DNA of 64,000 bases from Coleofasciculus sp. LEGE 07092. GTDB taxonomy: Bacteria; Cyanobacteriota; Cyanobacteriia; Cyanobacteriales; Coleofasciculaceae. The position numbers and the translations under genes were made by a program. This document shows positions 1 to 11,136 of the stretch, in pieces; the first letter of the stretch is position 1, and every line of letters starts with the position of its first letter. Under the pieces are notes generated by a model. The model ran no database searches. It worked only from the letters and a program-made list of their open reading frames with translations, and was not told the origin of the DNA. The stretch covers positions 1 through 64,000 of the forward strand of contig NZ_JADEWY010000008.1 in assembly GCF_015207375.1 (NCBI RefSeq), read 5' to 3'.

Positions 1-631
1 TCAGTGACTTTTCCGGCTCCACAGAAAATCGTAGTCTGATTACCACCTTAGGGGCTGGCACTTATTGGCTTAACGTTTACACCCACAATAGTGAGCAAAA
101 TACTGCCTATACCCTCACCGCCGAATCAACAGCTCTCCCTACAGTTATTCCCGAACCAGGCAATGACTACAACACCGCCCTTGATATTGGTGTTCTAGGG
201 ACGCAGCAAACCTTCACCGATGCCGTGGGGAGTCTTGACCGCAAGGACTTCTACCAATTTACCCTCAATCAGAATAGCCAAGTGAGTCTCAACCTAAGTG
301 GGCTCAGTGAGCCGGCTCAAGTGGCGATTATGGCGGATTTGGATGGAGATGGCATCGTAGACTCCAATGAGAGTGTGGAATTCGATACCATCAGTGACTT
401 TTCCGGCTCCACAGAAAATCGTAGTCTGATTACCACCTTAGGGGCTGGCACTTATTGGCTTAACGTTTACACCCACAATAGTGAGCAAAATACTGCCTAT
501 ACCCTCACCGCCGAATCAACAGCTCTCCCTACAGTTATTCCCGAACCAGGCAATGACTACAACACCGCCCTTGATATTGGTGTTCTAGGGACGCAGCAAA
601 CCTTCACCGATGCCGTGGGGAGTCTTGACCG
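1..631 (+). repeat. 390-bp in-frame tandem duplication
   Basis: Bases 1-241 are identical to 391-631, a period of exactly 390 bp (130 codons), inside the PPC-like part of the giant gene. The perfect identity over 241 bp, synonymous sites included, indicates recent duplication or gene conversion. More copies may lie upstream of the window. Confidence 0.9.
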
Positions 632-3600
632 TAATGACTTCTACCAATTCAGCCTCAATCAACCCAATCAGGTTACCCTACAGCTAATTGATTTACAAGA
701 AGATGCTGATTTAGAACTTGCTGTTGATATCAACGCTGACGGCAAAATTAGTTTCAATGAAGTGCTCGACAGTGCAAGATTTAGTGATAATCGCGATCGC
801 ACGATTCAAATTGACCTCGCCAGTGGCACTTATTTTGCAAGGGTCTACACGGACTCAGTGAATAGTAACACGAGCTACACCCTTGTTGCATCTGGCTCAG
901 GAACGACTCTCAATGCGCCTAACCTAGTTGTTACGAATGCGACTGCACCCACTACTGGGGGTATTCAAGACACTATAACTGTAGGCTGGACGGTTGAAAA
1001 TCAAGGAGAGATTCAAGCCTCAGCCAACTGGTACGATGCGGTTTACATCTCTGATGATCAGATTTTAGACCTTTCAGAAGGTAGCTCTGATACCAGGCTG
1101 ACGACCAAACTGACAGGAGTACACACGCCCTTAGCAGCAGGAGCTAGCTATACCGAAACCATCAATGTCACTCTTCCGGATAGTGGTATAGGCGATCGCT
1201 ATTTACTCTTTCTAGCCGATAACTATGGCTACCAGGGGGAAACTCACGAAGATGATAACCTCTATGCGCTGCCGATTACGGTTTCAGCACCGAACTTAGT
1301 CGTTTCTTCGGCAACCGCACCAGACACAGCGGGTTTAAATCAGAGGATTGATGTAGGTTGGACGGTAGCAAACCAGGGGGGAAACATTGCAACCGCGAAT
1401 TGGTATGACCAAGTTTATCTGTCTGATGACCTGACGCTGGATGTGTCTGATACTCGACTAGCGTCTACCTGGACGGGAGCGAATACACCGATTGAAGTCG
1501 GTGAAAGTTATACGGTTAATCCTAGTGTCTTGATTCCTGGGAATACGGCGGCTGGCGATCGCTATCTACTCTTCGTTGCGGATGGTTCTAGTCATCAAGG
1601 CGAGACAGATGAGACCGACAATATTCTAGCTCGACCGATTAGCATTGCAGGTCCTGATCTGATTCTGTCCAATGCTTCGACAGCCACCAGTGCTGTGCCG
1701 GGTGAAGTGATTGAGATGAATTGGACGGTGCAGAATCAGGGGGTTGCCACCGCCTTGGCGAACTGGTCGGATTACATTTATCTCTCGACTGATAATGTCC
1801 TTGATGCAGCGGATCAACGCATTGCTACGGCAGCAACGGGTAGCGAAACTCCTCTAGCGACAGGAGAGTCCTATACGATTACACGGGATGTTCGCATCCC
1901 AGAAACGGTACTGCCAGGAAATTACCATCTCATTTTTGCCGCAGACGGGAGTCGAAACCAGGGGGAATCGAATGAGGCGAATAATCAGTTTGCTCTGCCA
2001 CTTCAGGTAACGGGTCGAGATTTGACGATTTCCAGTGTAACTGCCCCTAGCACAGGGCAACTCGGTAGTAAGGTATCGGTAAGCTGGACAGTTGCAAACC
2101 AAGGCGATGCGGCGGCTATAGCTGGCTGGGTTGATCACATTTATCTGTCGGATAATACAACCTTAGATCAGAGCGATCGCTTAGTCAGCTCTGTGTCAAC
2201 CGCGAATCAGATGCCCTTGGTGGCTAGCGGTAATTATACCCTGAATGCAGACCTTTATCTGCCCAACGACACCGCTACAGGAAACCGCTACCTGCTGTTT
2301 GTTACGGATGGCAACAACAAGGAACGAGAACTGAATGAAAACAATAACATCCTGGCTCAGGGCATTACGCTCAATGGTCCAGACTTAGCCGTGACAGAGG
2401 CTACGGCTCCTGAATCCGCCAGTCTGGGGGATGAGGTTGCTCTGAGTTGGACTGTGATTAATTCAGGGAGTCACTCAGCGTCCGCCCCCACTTGGTCTGA
2501 CCAGATATTCTTATCTAGTGATACCACGCTAGATGCCACTGATACGCTGATTGGGACTCACATCCGTACTAATAACATCACTTTAGGAACAGGTGAAACC
2601 TACACCCAGCAGCAGATGGTAACGATTCCCAATACCGTAGCGGCGGGTAGCCAGTATCTTCTTTTTGTCACCGATGGTGGAGATGCTCAAGGCGAAACCA
2701 ATAGTGGGAATAATGTCCTAGCCCAATCTATTGACCTGGCTGGACCTGATCTGACATTTACAGCTACACAGGCTCCTGCCACGGCTCATCGAGGCGAACT
2801 GGTTGACGTTTCTTGGACGGTGGAAAATCAAGGCGCAACAGGACTATTGCCGAATCAGTGGTACGACGCAGTTTATTTGTCCAGTGACGCAGTTTGGAGT
2901 AGCAACGACCAGTTTATCACTGCCGAGCCGATTACCCCTTCGGAGACTATTGTCCCTGGAGCGGGTTACACAGTCAATCGCTCTGTGTTTATCCCCACTA
3001 ATGCGGCGACGGGCGATCGCTACTTGCTCTTTGTCACTGATCAGCAGGGAGTCCAAGGGGAAGCCAGTGAAGGGAATAATGTGACGGCGGTTCCCATTAA
3101 TATTACGGCGGGGAACCTGACTGAAGACATCACCTGGAGTGGGGTGATTGCCCTTTCTGGATCACTCACAATTCCTGAAGGGGTAACGCTAACCCTAGAA
3201 CCGGGAACAGTGGTTAAATTTACGGGCGCTTTCGCAGGCTTAAATATTAAAGGGACGCTGGATGCTAAGGGAACGTTAGACAATCCGGTGGTGTTCACTT
3301 CCTGGCTGGATGATACAGTGGGTGGGGATAGTAATGGTGATGGCTCCACGAGTTTACCGGAAGCGGGAGACTGGCAGGGGATTACGTTCTCCGGTGGCAA
3401 TGCAGTGGGGACGTTCAACCACGCAATCGTCCGCTACGCCGATCAAGGGATTCTGGGTATCCAGCAGGGTGTCAGCGTCACCCTAGAGAATTCCCAACTT
3501 ACCCATAATTATCAGGGAATCTATGTCTACACGCCTCTGATTGAAATTAACGGGGATAATTTGCTGATTGCCCGCAACCGCTATAACGGTATTTTCATGC

Positions 3601-6600
3601 GGGCTGATTCCAGAGGGGTGTTTCGGAATAGCACCATTGTCGAGAATGGTTTCTATGGGTCGGGCTGGACAGCGGCTGGGATTCATCAGGGGGCAGCCAA
3701 CCTTACCCTAGAAAATTCTATCGTGGCATTTAACCGCAATGGTTGGGATCACAGTGGTGATGTGCCGCTGACGAATATTAATCATTCAGTTTTCTATAAT
3801 CCCGGTGGTAAGGAAGTCGTGTGGGATGGAGATCCCGGTGAGCCAGATTTAACAGCAAATGGGAACCGTGTAGCTGATCCGCTTTTTGTGAATCGGTTTG
3901 AGGAAAATTATCAACTGCTTCCAGGTTCTCCGGCAATTGATGCTGGGGTAGCGACCGATGCCCCACCCCAGGATTTACTGGGACAGGAGCGGTTTGATGA
4001 TGTTGGTATTGCCAATCGTGGTACAGGTTCTCTCGACTATATCGACATCGGAGCCTATGAGTATCAGGGTCGCACTAACAGTGCTGATTTGGCGGTTACG
4101 ACGGTCACGACTCCAACGCCAACAGACGTCAATATCGGAGACACGTTTACCGTCAGTTGGACTGTTGCCAATGAAGGGGAGATAGCCACTAACGCGACCT
4201 GGAGCGATCGCGTTTATCTTTCTGCTGATTCGGTGATTAGTCCAGATGATATCTTACTCGCCACTCGACAGCACACCACACCTCTAGCTCCGGGAGAAAG
4301 CTACACAGAAACCTTAACCACCACCGTTCCCGTTACAGCCGGACCCCAATATCTCCTAGTGGCAACGGACGTAACGGAGGTTGTCACAGAGTCCGATGAA
4401 ATTAATAACAGTCGTGTCTCCTCTGAACCCCTAGCTGTGAATGTGCCAGTGCTGGCTGTCGGAACTCCTGCCAATGGAGCCGTGCAGGTGGGAGAGTGGA
4501 CGTATTTCCAGATTACAGCAGAGCCAGGAAAAACCCTGCGACTGACTCTAGATAGCGCCACAACTGCTGGCACGGTAGCCCTCTATGGTCGTGCAGGTGC
4601 GCCACCAACCCTGACCGAGTATGACGCAGTAGCAGCGAACCAGCAACCGGATCAGACCCTGAGCCTACCAGATACTGCTGGGGGAGACTACTACATCGGG
4701 GTGTATGGGCAGTCCTTAAACGGGGCAACCCCGTTTTCATTAACAGCGGAGAATCCAGCTCCGGCTCTCTACAGTGTGACCCAATCGACGGTTACGGCGG
4801 GGGGACAAACTACCCTGGAGTTGGTTGGGGATAGTTTGACCGCCACAGATACGATTAAGCTGGTGGCTCCAGATGGCGTGACTGAACTGACTCCCGTTTC
4901 AGTACAGTATCAGGATTCGACCCGCACCTTTGCGACATTCAATCTGGCTGGGGTGGATTTGGGAGCCTACAGCGTGGTGGTGGAGCCTGGGAATGGGACA
5001 GCGCCGTTGCAATTGCCCGATGCTGTTACGGTGAAGTCAATGGCGAGTCTGCAAAGTCAGATCTTTTCAGCGAATCTCTCCGCGCCTAACTATGTGCGAC
5101 CTGGGCGGGAAGTTACCCTGACCGTAGACTATCAAAACCTCAGCGGTTCTGACTTGCATAGTCCGCTGTTGAGCCTCACCAGCGACCAGGAAATTGAGTG
5201 GCAGATTCCGGGTACAGATCAGTGGGTGAGGGACACCTCGATTAGCTTTCTGGGGTTGAGTAATAATGGTCCCACGAATTTCTTGCAAGCTGGAGAAAAA
5301 GAAAGCATCAGCTTTAAGATTCGCACCCCCCTGAACACCGAACCGTTGAACTTTGAACTCTATGCCCTGCAAGGGGATGGCAGTGGTAACTCTAGCCAGC
5401 TCATTGATTGGGATGAATTGCAAACTCAGAGTCGTCCAGCCGGACTCAGCGATGAAGCGTGGGACGCGATTTGGGGCAATGTGCAGGCTCAAACAGGGTC
5501 AACTTGGGCTGATTTTGTGGCAATGCTGGGGGATAATGCCGCGTACCTGGCTAAGTTAGGACGCACCGACTACAACGCCCAGGATTTGCTGGCGTTTGAG
5601 GTATTGCAGGCTAATGGTTTGAATCCGGAAACCTATCTGGCGGCTGGGGAGGATGCTTTTACCCCTGCACCGGGTTTAGATGTGCGCTTTGTACGGGTCT
5701 ATGGGCAGTTCCTCGGATCTCGTTATACCGATGGGCTACTAGGCTATGGCTGGACTCATAATTATGACCTATTTGTAGAAGAAACGGATGATAATCGCGT
5801 CCTCGTCCATTGGGCAGATGGCTCCTTCCGTAGCTTTGTCGCGGATGGAGAAGGGGGATATGAGGGCGTACCTGGAGAAGACGGTATTCTTACCCGTAAG
5901 AGCAATGGCACGTTCCAACTGCGGGAACCGTCCGGTCTGACCTATGGCTTTGGTGATAATGCTAAGTTGGCATCCATCAGTGACACGAACGGCAATACCA
6001 TCACCGCTAGCTACGCTGATAATCAATTGACTCAATTGACCCATTCAGCCGGACAAAGCCTCACCTTCAGTTACGCTAATGGCAATCTGACCCAAGTTAG
6101 TGACCAAAATGGTCAAACTACCACCTATCAGTACGACAGCACGGGTAACTTCTTAGAACAGGTTACGACTCCCGATAACCAGACTACCACCTACGCCTAC
6201 GACACAGCCAATCGCGCCCTCACTTCCATCACCAACGCCACGGGAAACACCCTCACCTACAGCTACGATAATCTGGGACGCTTACAGACGGCGGCGCTCA
6301 ATGGTGGGGCAGAAACGGTATCCTACAGCTATGATTCTGCCGGAACGGTGACGGTTACGGATGCAGCAGGTGCTACCTCCCAACTCTTTTTTGATGAGCG
6401 GGGAATTCCCAGTCAGATTCAAGATGCAGAAGGTCGGGTGTATCAGTTTGGTACATCCCCTGATGGGAACTTGATGCGGATTACTCAACCTGATGGTTCC
6501 GATGCAGAAATCCGCTACGATGGGGCAGGTTATCCAACGCAGATTGTGGATGCCTCTGGTAATACCATTGCTCTGAAGTTTGACCCAACCTACGGTAACT

Positions 6601-9600
6601 TGCAATGGATTCTGGATGCCAGGGGTAATACCATGCGCTATGAATACGATAGCGCTGGGAATCTCACACAAATTAAATATCCCGATGGCAGTACGGAAGG
6701 GTTTACAGTAGATGCCCAAGGCAATCTGGCAAGCTACATCAACCGTCGGGGAGAAACGATTACCTACAACTATACCGAAGATGGGTTGATTGCCCAGCAA
6801 ACGAATCCTGGAGAAACTCCAGCTCAATATACCTATGACACAGAAGGCAAGCTGCTTTCTGTCACCGATGCCCAAGGAATGACAACCTTAGACTATGATG
6901 CCAATGACCGTCTAGCAACCATTACTTATCCAAATGGTCGTTTCTTGTCCTTTGAGTACGATGCAGTAGGTCGGCGGACGCAACTTACCGGGTCGGATGG
7001 GTACTCAGTTAAGTATGCCTATGATACGGCGGGTCGTTTGCAACGGCTAACGGATGGCAGTGATGCGCTGATTGTACAGTACAGCTACGATGCAGTAGGG
7101 CGTTTGGCGCGGGAAGATAAGGGTAACGGTACTTACAGTACCTACGAGTATTTTACAGACGGTCAGCTTAAAAGTCTGGTTCACTATGCACCAGATGGGT
7201 CAGTTAATTCTCAGTTTGACTACACCTATGATGCTCTGGGACGGCAAAATAGTGCGGTGACATCGGATGGTGTCTGGACGTATGAGTATGATGCTACAGG
7301 ACAATTGACCCATGCTGTTTTTGTCTCGATTAATCCCCAAATCGCTGACCAGGATTTGACATATATATACGACGCGGCAGGCAACCGGATTCGCACCATT
7401 CACAATGGGGTGACAACGGAGTACACAACTAATAATTTGAATCAGTATGAAACGGTTGGGGATGCGACGTATTTATATGACGAGGATGGAAATTTAATTG
7501 AGAAAACTGAGCAGGGGCAGACTTGGCAGTATGGCTATAACAGTGAGAATCGGTTGGTAAAGGTTACTGCACCGGATGGGTCGATTACGGAGTATGAATA
7601 TGATGTTTTAGGTAATCGTACTGCCACGATTCAAGATGGACAGCGCACTGAGTATTTAGTCGATCCGTTTGGTTTGGGTGATGTTGTTGCTGAGTATGGC
7701 GGAGGTGGTTTAGCGGCTCAATACACTCACGGTATAGGACTGGAAAGTCAGATTGCGTCAGGGAGTTCTAATTACTACGACTTTAATGCGCTCGGGTCTA
7801 CAACAGGCTTGACTGGATCAAGCGGAGGTTATCTCAATCGCTATACTTATCTGCCCTTTGGGCAGGATATTTCGGAGACTGAAACTATTGCCAACGCATT
7901 CGAGTTTGTTGGGCAATGGGGAGTGATGGAAGAGGCAAATGGTCTTGATTTCATGCGGGCACGTTATTACGCAACTGACCTTGGACGTTTCTTGGCGGAA
8001 GATCCACTGAATTTAGAAGGAGGAAATAGTAACTATTATTCGTATGTAGTTAATAGTCCTTTAATAGCAGTTGATCCTCAAGGACTTAAACCTAATTTCG
8101 GTGAAATTGTAAGCACAGGTATAGGAGGTGCAGCTGGTGGTATCGCTAGTGATGCACTTGGAGGTAGCTCTGGTGCTGTTGCTACAGGAATTGGTGCTAT
8201 TGCTGGAAAATTAGGTGGATTCTATGGTGGAAGAGTTGGTCAGCTTGTTGGACTAAATTTAGGACTTGGAGTTGGTTCTCTTTTGGCTCTTCACCCTGTA
8301 GTAGCAATGGCTCTAGCGCTATCTTGGGCATATGGTGGAGGGGTTCTTGGAGAAGCAATTGCAGGAGGAATCGCGGGAGGAATCGCAGGGGCGCTGACAG
8401 CAAGATTAGGTGAACTCATAGCAACAGAGCGTATCGGTAATATCTTCTCCCTCACCCCCGAAGACAAATTCGGTCCTGCAGGCTACGACGCCCCCGACAC
8501 CCCCATAGGCGAAGAAAAACGCTACATCTCCCCCGACGAAAACTTCCACTACCGCATCGACTTCTGGAACGACCCCGACGCTACCGTTCCCACCCAAACC
8601 GCCATTATCAAAGACCAACTCGACCCCAACCTCGACTGGAGTACCTTTGAATTTACCAACTTCGGCTTCCTCGACTGGAACATCGATGTCCCCGGCGGTC
8701 AAACCATCGACACCCGCGTGGATATGCGCCCCCTCTTCAACCTCGCCGTCGATGTCAACGCCACTTTTGACCCCGAAACTGGCGAAATCGAATGGATATT
8801 CCAAGCCGTAGACCCCATCACCGGCGAACTTCCCGAAGACCCCTTCGCCGGATTCCTCCCCCCCTTCAACGAAGACACCAAATACGAACTCGGCTGGGTC
8901 GAATTCACCGTAGACCCCAAAGACGACCTCCCCACCGGCACCCAAATCGCCAACCAAGCCTTCGTCCAATTCGACCTCGTTAATAACTTCAATCCTGCCC
9001 CCAAAGAAGGTCCCTGGATTAACACCATTGACGCTGACGCCCCCAGTAGCACCGTCAATCTCTTACCCGCAACCACCACCAGCGAAGAATTCCTCGTTAC
9101 CTGGTCGGGTACTGATAACGGTAGCGGCATTGCAGGCTACACTGTCTACGTCTCCAAAAACGGCGAACCCTTTACCCCCTGGCTAGAAAACACCCCCCTA
9201 ACCGAAGCCACTTACATGGGTGAAATCGGTAACACCTACGAGTTTTATTCAGTCGCCCTTGATAACACTGGTAATGAACAAAACATCCCCACCGCAGCAC
9301 AAACCATCATCACCCTAGAAGAACCGCCAGTCGTACAAGAAACCATTGGAGAATATGGAACCCTCACCAATCTTGATCACAATTGGCAAACCATTATCCT
9401 CAATCAGAACTACATTAACCCCGTCGTCATCGTTTCCGACCCCACCTTCAATGGGCCCGATCCAGCAACCGTCCGCTTACGGAATGTCACCGGAAACTCC
9501 TTTGAACTGAGAATTCAAGAAACCAACTACAAAGATAATATTCATACAACAGAAATTGTCTCTTACTTAGTGGTAGAAGCCGGAGACTGGGAACTGAGTG

Positions 9601-11009
9601 ATGGCACCCGAATTTCAGCTCGAACCCAACACTCGAACTTACTCTCCTCTCAAGGATTTGAAACAATTCCTCTCTATGGGTTTAACCAAACACCAACGCT
9701 TCTAACCCAAGTCCAAACCTATAATGGCATCGACTGGGTAACTACCCGTACTCAAAACATTACGGCTAATAGTTTTGAGTTTACCATGCAGGAAGAAGAA
9801 GCCTTGAATGGCGGAGCTCATTTAACAGAAACGATTGGTTGGTTAGCCATCGACCAAGGAACAGGTGAAGACAGTCAGACCCTCTTCCAAAGTGGTTTAA
9901 CCAATATCAGTTATGATCACAATCCCCAAAATACACCCTTTGAACCAGGTTTCTTCACTACCACACCTACCCTCTTAGCCAAATTAGGCTCCTATCAAGG
10001 ACCTGACCCGGCTAATCTCCGTTTAGACCATACCATAACTAACTCAGGATTTACAGCCAGAGTTTATGAAGACCAATCCTTTGATTCAGAAATCACTCAC
10101 GTTAATGAACAAATTGCCTTCTTAGCTTTAGAAAACTCCGAAACTAGTGATAAAACAATTAATGCTACTGCTCTGGATTTAGAAGTCAATTTTGGTGAAT
10201 ACGGAACCCTCACCAATCTTGATCACAATTGGCAAACTATTATCCTAAATCAGAACTACATTAACCCCGTTGTTATCGTTTCCGACCCCACCTTCAATGG
10301 ACCTGATCCAGCAACCGTCCGCTTACGGAATGTCACCGGAAACTCCTTTGAACTAAGAATTCAAGAAGCTAACTATAAAGATAATATTCATACCACAGAA
10401 ACTGTCTCCTACTTAGTGGTAGAAGCTGGAGACTGGGAACTGAGTGATGGCACCCGAATTTCAGCCCGAACCCAAAACTCCAACTTACTCTCCTCTCAAG
10501 GATTTGAAACCGTTGCTCTATCTGAATTTGCTCAAACACCAACGCTTCTAACCCAAGTCCAAACCCATAATGGCACAGACTGGGTAACTACCCGTACCCA
10601 AAATATTACCGCGAATAGTTTTGAGTTTACCATGCAGGAAGAAGAAGCCTTGAATGGCGGAGTTCATTTAACAGAAACGATTGGTTGGTTAGCCATCGAC
10701 CAAGGGATTGGTAATGATGGAGATAGTCTCTTACAAGGAGGGTTAACGGAAAGCACCTACACAGATAGTCCAGAAATCGTTAATTTTGAACAGGCTTTCA
10801 ATGAAATCCCCATTGTCTTCGCCAAACTCGGTTCATATTTTGGTAGTGATCCTGCCAATATTCGCTTAGGATCAATTAGCAATTCTGGATTTGAAGCCAG
10901 AGTCTATGAAGACCAATCTTTTGATGCAGAAATTCTCCACACTAATGAACAAATTGCTTTTTTAGCCTTGGGTGATAGTTTGGGATTGTTTACTGGAAGC
11001 TTAATTTAG
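1..11009 (+). CDS. Giant CARDB/RHS/H-lectin surface protein, 5' end outside window
   Basis: The reading frame is open from base 3, so the true start lies upstream. At least 3,668 residues are present. Modules in order: PPC-like beta domains with Asp-rich DGDG-type loops (1-905); six CARDB-type Ig-like repeats of about 366 bp, each with a WTVxNQG core and a [11 protein letters not shown]-like strand (about 915-3110); a right-handed beta-helix-like region (3110-4080); a seventh CARDB (about 4085-4440); PPC- and IPT-like segments; then RHS/YD repeats (about 5690-8087) ending in the classical RHS core with DPQGL at 8073-8087. After this comes a Gly/Ala-rich hydrophobic stretch (8088-8430), a beta-sandwich segment with different codon use (8440-9330), and two 282-residue H-type-lectin-like units. 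It is probably a secreted adhesin or cell-contact protein. A typical RHS toxin tip is not evident. The domain architecture is clear; the function is inferred. Confidence 0.85.
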   Translation, partial: SDFSGSTENRSLITTLGAGTYWLNVYTHNSEQNTAYTLTAESTALPTVIPEPGNDYNTALDIGVLGTQQTFTDAVGSLDRKDFYQFTLNQNSQVSLNLSGLSEPAQVAIMADLDGDGIVDSNESVEFDTISDFSGSTENRSLITTLGAGTYWLNVYTHNSEQNTAYTLTAESTALPTVIPEPGNDYNTALDIGVLGTQQTFTDAVGSLDRNDFYQFSLNQPNQVTLQLIDLQEDADLELAVDINADGKISFNEVLDSARFSDNRDRTIQIDLASGTYFARVYTDSVNSNTSYTLVASGSGTTLNAPNLVVTNATAPTTGGIQDTITVGWTVENQGEIQASANWYDAVYISDDQILDLSEGSSDTRLTTKLTGVHTPLAAGASYTETINVTLPDSGIGDRYLLFLADNYGYQGETHEDDNLYALPITVSAPNLVVSSATAPDTAGLNQRIDVGWTVANQGGNIATANWYDQVYLSDDLTLDVSDTRLASTWTGANTPIEVGESYTVNPSVLIPGNTAAGDRYLLFVADGSSHQGETDETDNILARPISIAGPDLILSNASTATSAVPGEVIEMNWTVQNQGVATALANWSDYIYLSTDNVLDAADQRIATAATGSETPLATGESYTITRDVRIPETVLPGNYHLIFAADGSRNQGESNEANNQFALPLQVTGRDLTISSVTAPSTGQLGSKVSVSWTVANQGDAAAIAGWVDHIYLSDNTTLDQSDRLVSSVSTANQMPLVASGNYTLNADLYLPNDTATGNRYLLFVTDGNNKERELNENNNILAQGITLNGPDLAVTEATAPESASLGDEVALSWTVINSGSHSASAPTWSDQIFLSSDTTLDATDTLIGTHIRTNNITLGTGETYTQQQMVTIPNTVAAGSQYLLFVTDGGDAQGETNSGNNVLAQSIDLAGPDLTFTATQAPATAHRGELVDVSWTVENQGATGLLPNQWYDAVYLSSDAVWSSNDQFITAEPITPSETIVPGAGYTVNRSVFIPTNAATGDRYLLFVTDQQGVQGEASEGNNVTAVPINITAGNLTEDITWSGVIALSGSLTIPEGVTLTLEPGTVVKFTGAFAGLNIKGTLDAKGTLDNPVVFTSWLDDTVGGDSNGDGSTSLPEAGDWQGITFSGGNAVGTFNHAIVRYADQGILGIQQGVSVTLENSQLTHNYQGIYVYTPLIEINGDNLLIARNRYNGIFMRADSRGVFRNSTIVENGFYGSGWTAAGIHQGAANLTLENSIVAFNRNGWDHSGDVPLTNINHSVFYNPGGKEVVWDGDPGEPDLTANGNRVADPLFVNRFEENYQLLPGSPAIDAGVATDAPPQDLLGQERFDDVGIANRGTGSLDYIDIGAYEYQGRTNSADLAVTTVTTPTPTDVNIGDTFTVSWTVANEGEIATNATWSDRVYLSADSVISPDDILLATRQHTTPLAPGESYTETLTTTVPVTAGPQYLLVATDVTEVVTESDEINNSRVSSEPLAVNVPVLAVGTPANGAVQVGEWTYFQITAEPGKTLRLTLDSATTAGTVALYGRAGAPPTLTEYDAVAANQQPDQTLSLPDTAGGDYYIGVYGQSLNGATPFSLTAENPAPALYSVTQSTVTAGGQTTLELVGDSLTATDTIKLVAPDGVTELTPVSVQYQDSTRTFATFNLAGVDLGAYSVVVEPGNGTAPLQLPDAVTVKSMASLQSQIFSANLSAPNYVRPGREVTLTVDYQNLSGSDLHSPLLSLTSDQEIEWQIPGTDQWVRDTSISFLGLSNNGPTNFLQAGEKESISFKIRTPLNTEPLNFELYALQGDGSGNSSQLIDWDELQTQSRPAGLSDEAWDAIWGNVQAQTGSTWADFVAMLGDNAAYLAKLGRTDYNAQDLLAFEVLQANGLNPETYLAAGEDAFTPAPGLDVRFVRVYGQFLGSRYTDGLLGYGWTHNYDLFVEETDDNRVLVHWADGSFRSFVADGEGGYEGVPGEDGILTRKSNGTFQLREPSGLTYGFGDNAKLASISDTNGNTITASYADNQLTQLTHSAGQSLTFSYANGNLTQVSDQNGQTTTYQYDSTGNFLEQVTTPDNQTTTYAYDTANRALTSITNATGNTLTYSYDNLGRLQTAALNGGAETVSYSYDSAGTVTVTDAAGATSQLFFDERGIPSQIQDAEGRVYQFGTSPDGNLMRITQPDGSDAEIRYDGAGYPTQIVDASGNTIALKFDPTYGNLQWILDARGNTMRYEYDSAGNLTQIKYPDGSTEGFTVDAQGNLASYINRRGETITYNYTEDGLIAQQTNPGETPAQYTYDTEGKLLSVTDAQGMTTLDYDANDRLATITYPNGRFLSFEYDAVGRRTQLTGSDGYSVKYAYDTAGRLQRLTDGSDALIVQYSYDAVGRLAREDKGNGTYSTYEYFTDGQLKSLVHYAPDGSVNSQFDYTYDALGRQNSAVTSDGVWTYEYDATGQLTHAVFVSINPQIADQDLTYIYDAAGNRIRTIHNGVTTEYTTNNLNQYETVGDATYLYDEDGNLIEKTEQGQTWQYGYNSENRLVKVTAPDGSITEYEYDVLGNRTATIQDGQRTEYLVDPFGLGDVVAEYGGGGLAAQYTHGIGLESQIASGSSNYYDFNALGSTTGLTGSSGGYLNRYTYLPFGQDISETETIANAFEFVGQWGVMEEANGLDFMRARYYATDLGRFLAEDPLNLEGGNSNYYSYVVNSPLIAVDPQGLKPNFGEIVSTGIGGAAGGIASDALGGSSGAVATGIGAIAGKLGGFYGGRVGQLVGLNLGLGVGSLLALHPVVAMALALSWAYGGGVLGEAIAGGIAGGIAGALTARLGELIATERIGNIFSLTPEDKFGPAGYDAPDTPIGEEKRYISPDENFHYRIDFWNDPDATVPTQTAIIKDQLDPNLDWSTFEFTNFGFLDWNIDVPGGQTIDTRVDMRPLFNLAVDVNATFDPETGEIEWIFQAVDPITGELPEDPFAGFLPPFNEDTKYELGWVEFTVDPKDDLPTGTQIANQAFVQFDLVNNFNPAPKEGPWINTIDADAPSSTVNLLPATTTSEEFLVTWSGTDNGSGIAGYTVYVSKNGEPFTPWLENTPLTEATYMGEIGNTYEFYSVALDNTGNEQNIPTAAQTIITLEEPPVVQETIGEYGTLTNLDHNWQTIILNQNYINPVVIVSDPTFNGPDPATVRLRNVTGNSFELRIQETNYKDNIHTTEIVSYLVVEAGDWELSDGTRISARTQHSNLLSSQGFETIPLYGFNQTPTLLTQVQTYNGIDWVTTRTQNITANSFEFTMQEEEALNGGAHLTETIGWLAIDQGTGEDSQTLFQSGLTNISYDHNPQNTPFEPGFFTTTPTLLAKLGSYQGPDPANLRLDHTITNSGFTARVYEDQSFDSEITHVNEQIAFLALENSETSDKTINATALDLEVNFGEYGTLTNLDHNWQTIILNQNYINPVVIVSDPTFNGPDPATVRLRNVTGNSFELRIQEANYKDNIHTTETVSYLVVEAGDWELSDGTRISARTQNSNLLSSQGFETVALSEFAQTPTLLTQVQTHNGTDWVTTRTQNITANSFEFTMQEEEALNGGVHLTETIGWLAIDQGIGNDGDSLLQGGLTESTYTDSPEIVNFEQAFNEIPIVFAKLGSYFGSDPANIRLGSISNSGFEARVYEDQSFDAEILHTNEQIAFLALGDSLGLFTGSLI
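9348..11006 (+). repeat. 846-bp in-frame tandem repeat of H-lectin-like module
   Basis: Two units start at 9348 and 10194, a spacing of 846 bp (282 codons). Long stretches are nearly identical, for example the segments starting [13 protein letters not shown]. Each unit contains about three H-type-lectin-like submodules with repeated P-x-V/L and DPA-x-(V/I)RL patterns. The last third of each unit is more diverged. Confidence 0.85.
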
Positions 11010-11136
11010 CGTGAGTTCGACAGGTGGAAAAAAGCGCCCAAAACAAAACTACATTTTGACCCCAATATACCAGTAACAACTTCAGCCTAACAGGAGAGAG
11101 GAGTAAGATTTCCTACACCTCTGCTCCCCCACACTC

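Noticed and set aside
6282-6875. Long minus-strand frame of 197 codons inside the RHS region
   Set aside because: It is antisense to the RHS/YD repeats, whose codon regularity keeps the opposite frame open. It has no SD and no domain.
8088-8430. Possible RHS toxin tip
   Set aside because: The Gly/Ala-rich stretch continues in frame into structural domains and carries no nuclease or deaminase motif; no immunity gene follows.
8406-8969. 187-codon minus-strand frame rich in Gly and Val
   Set aside because: It is a mirror of C-ending codons in the sense gene, so a shadow frame.
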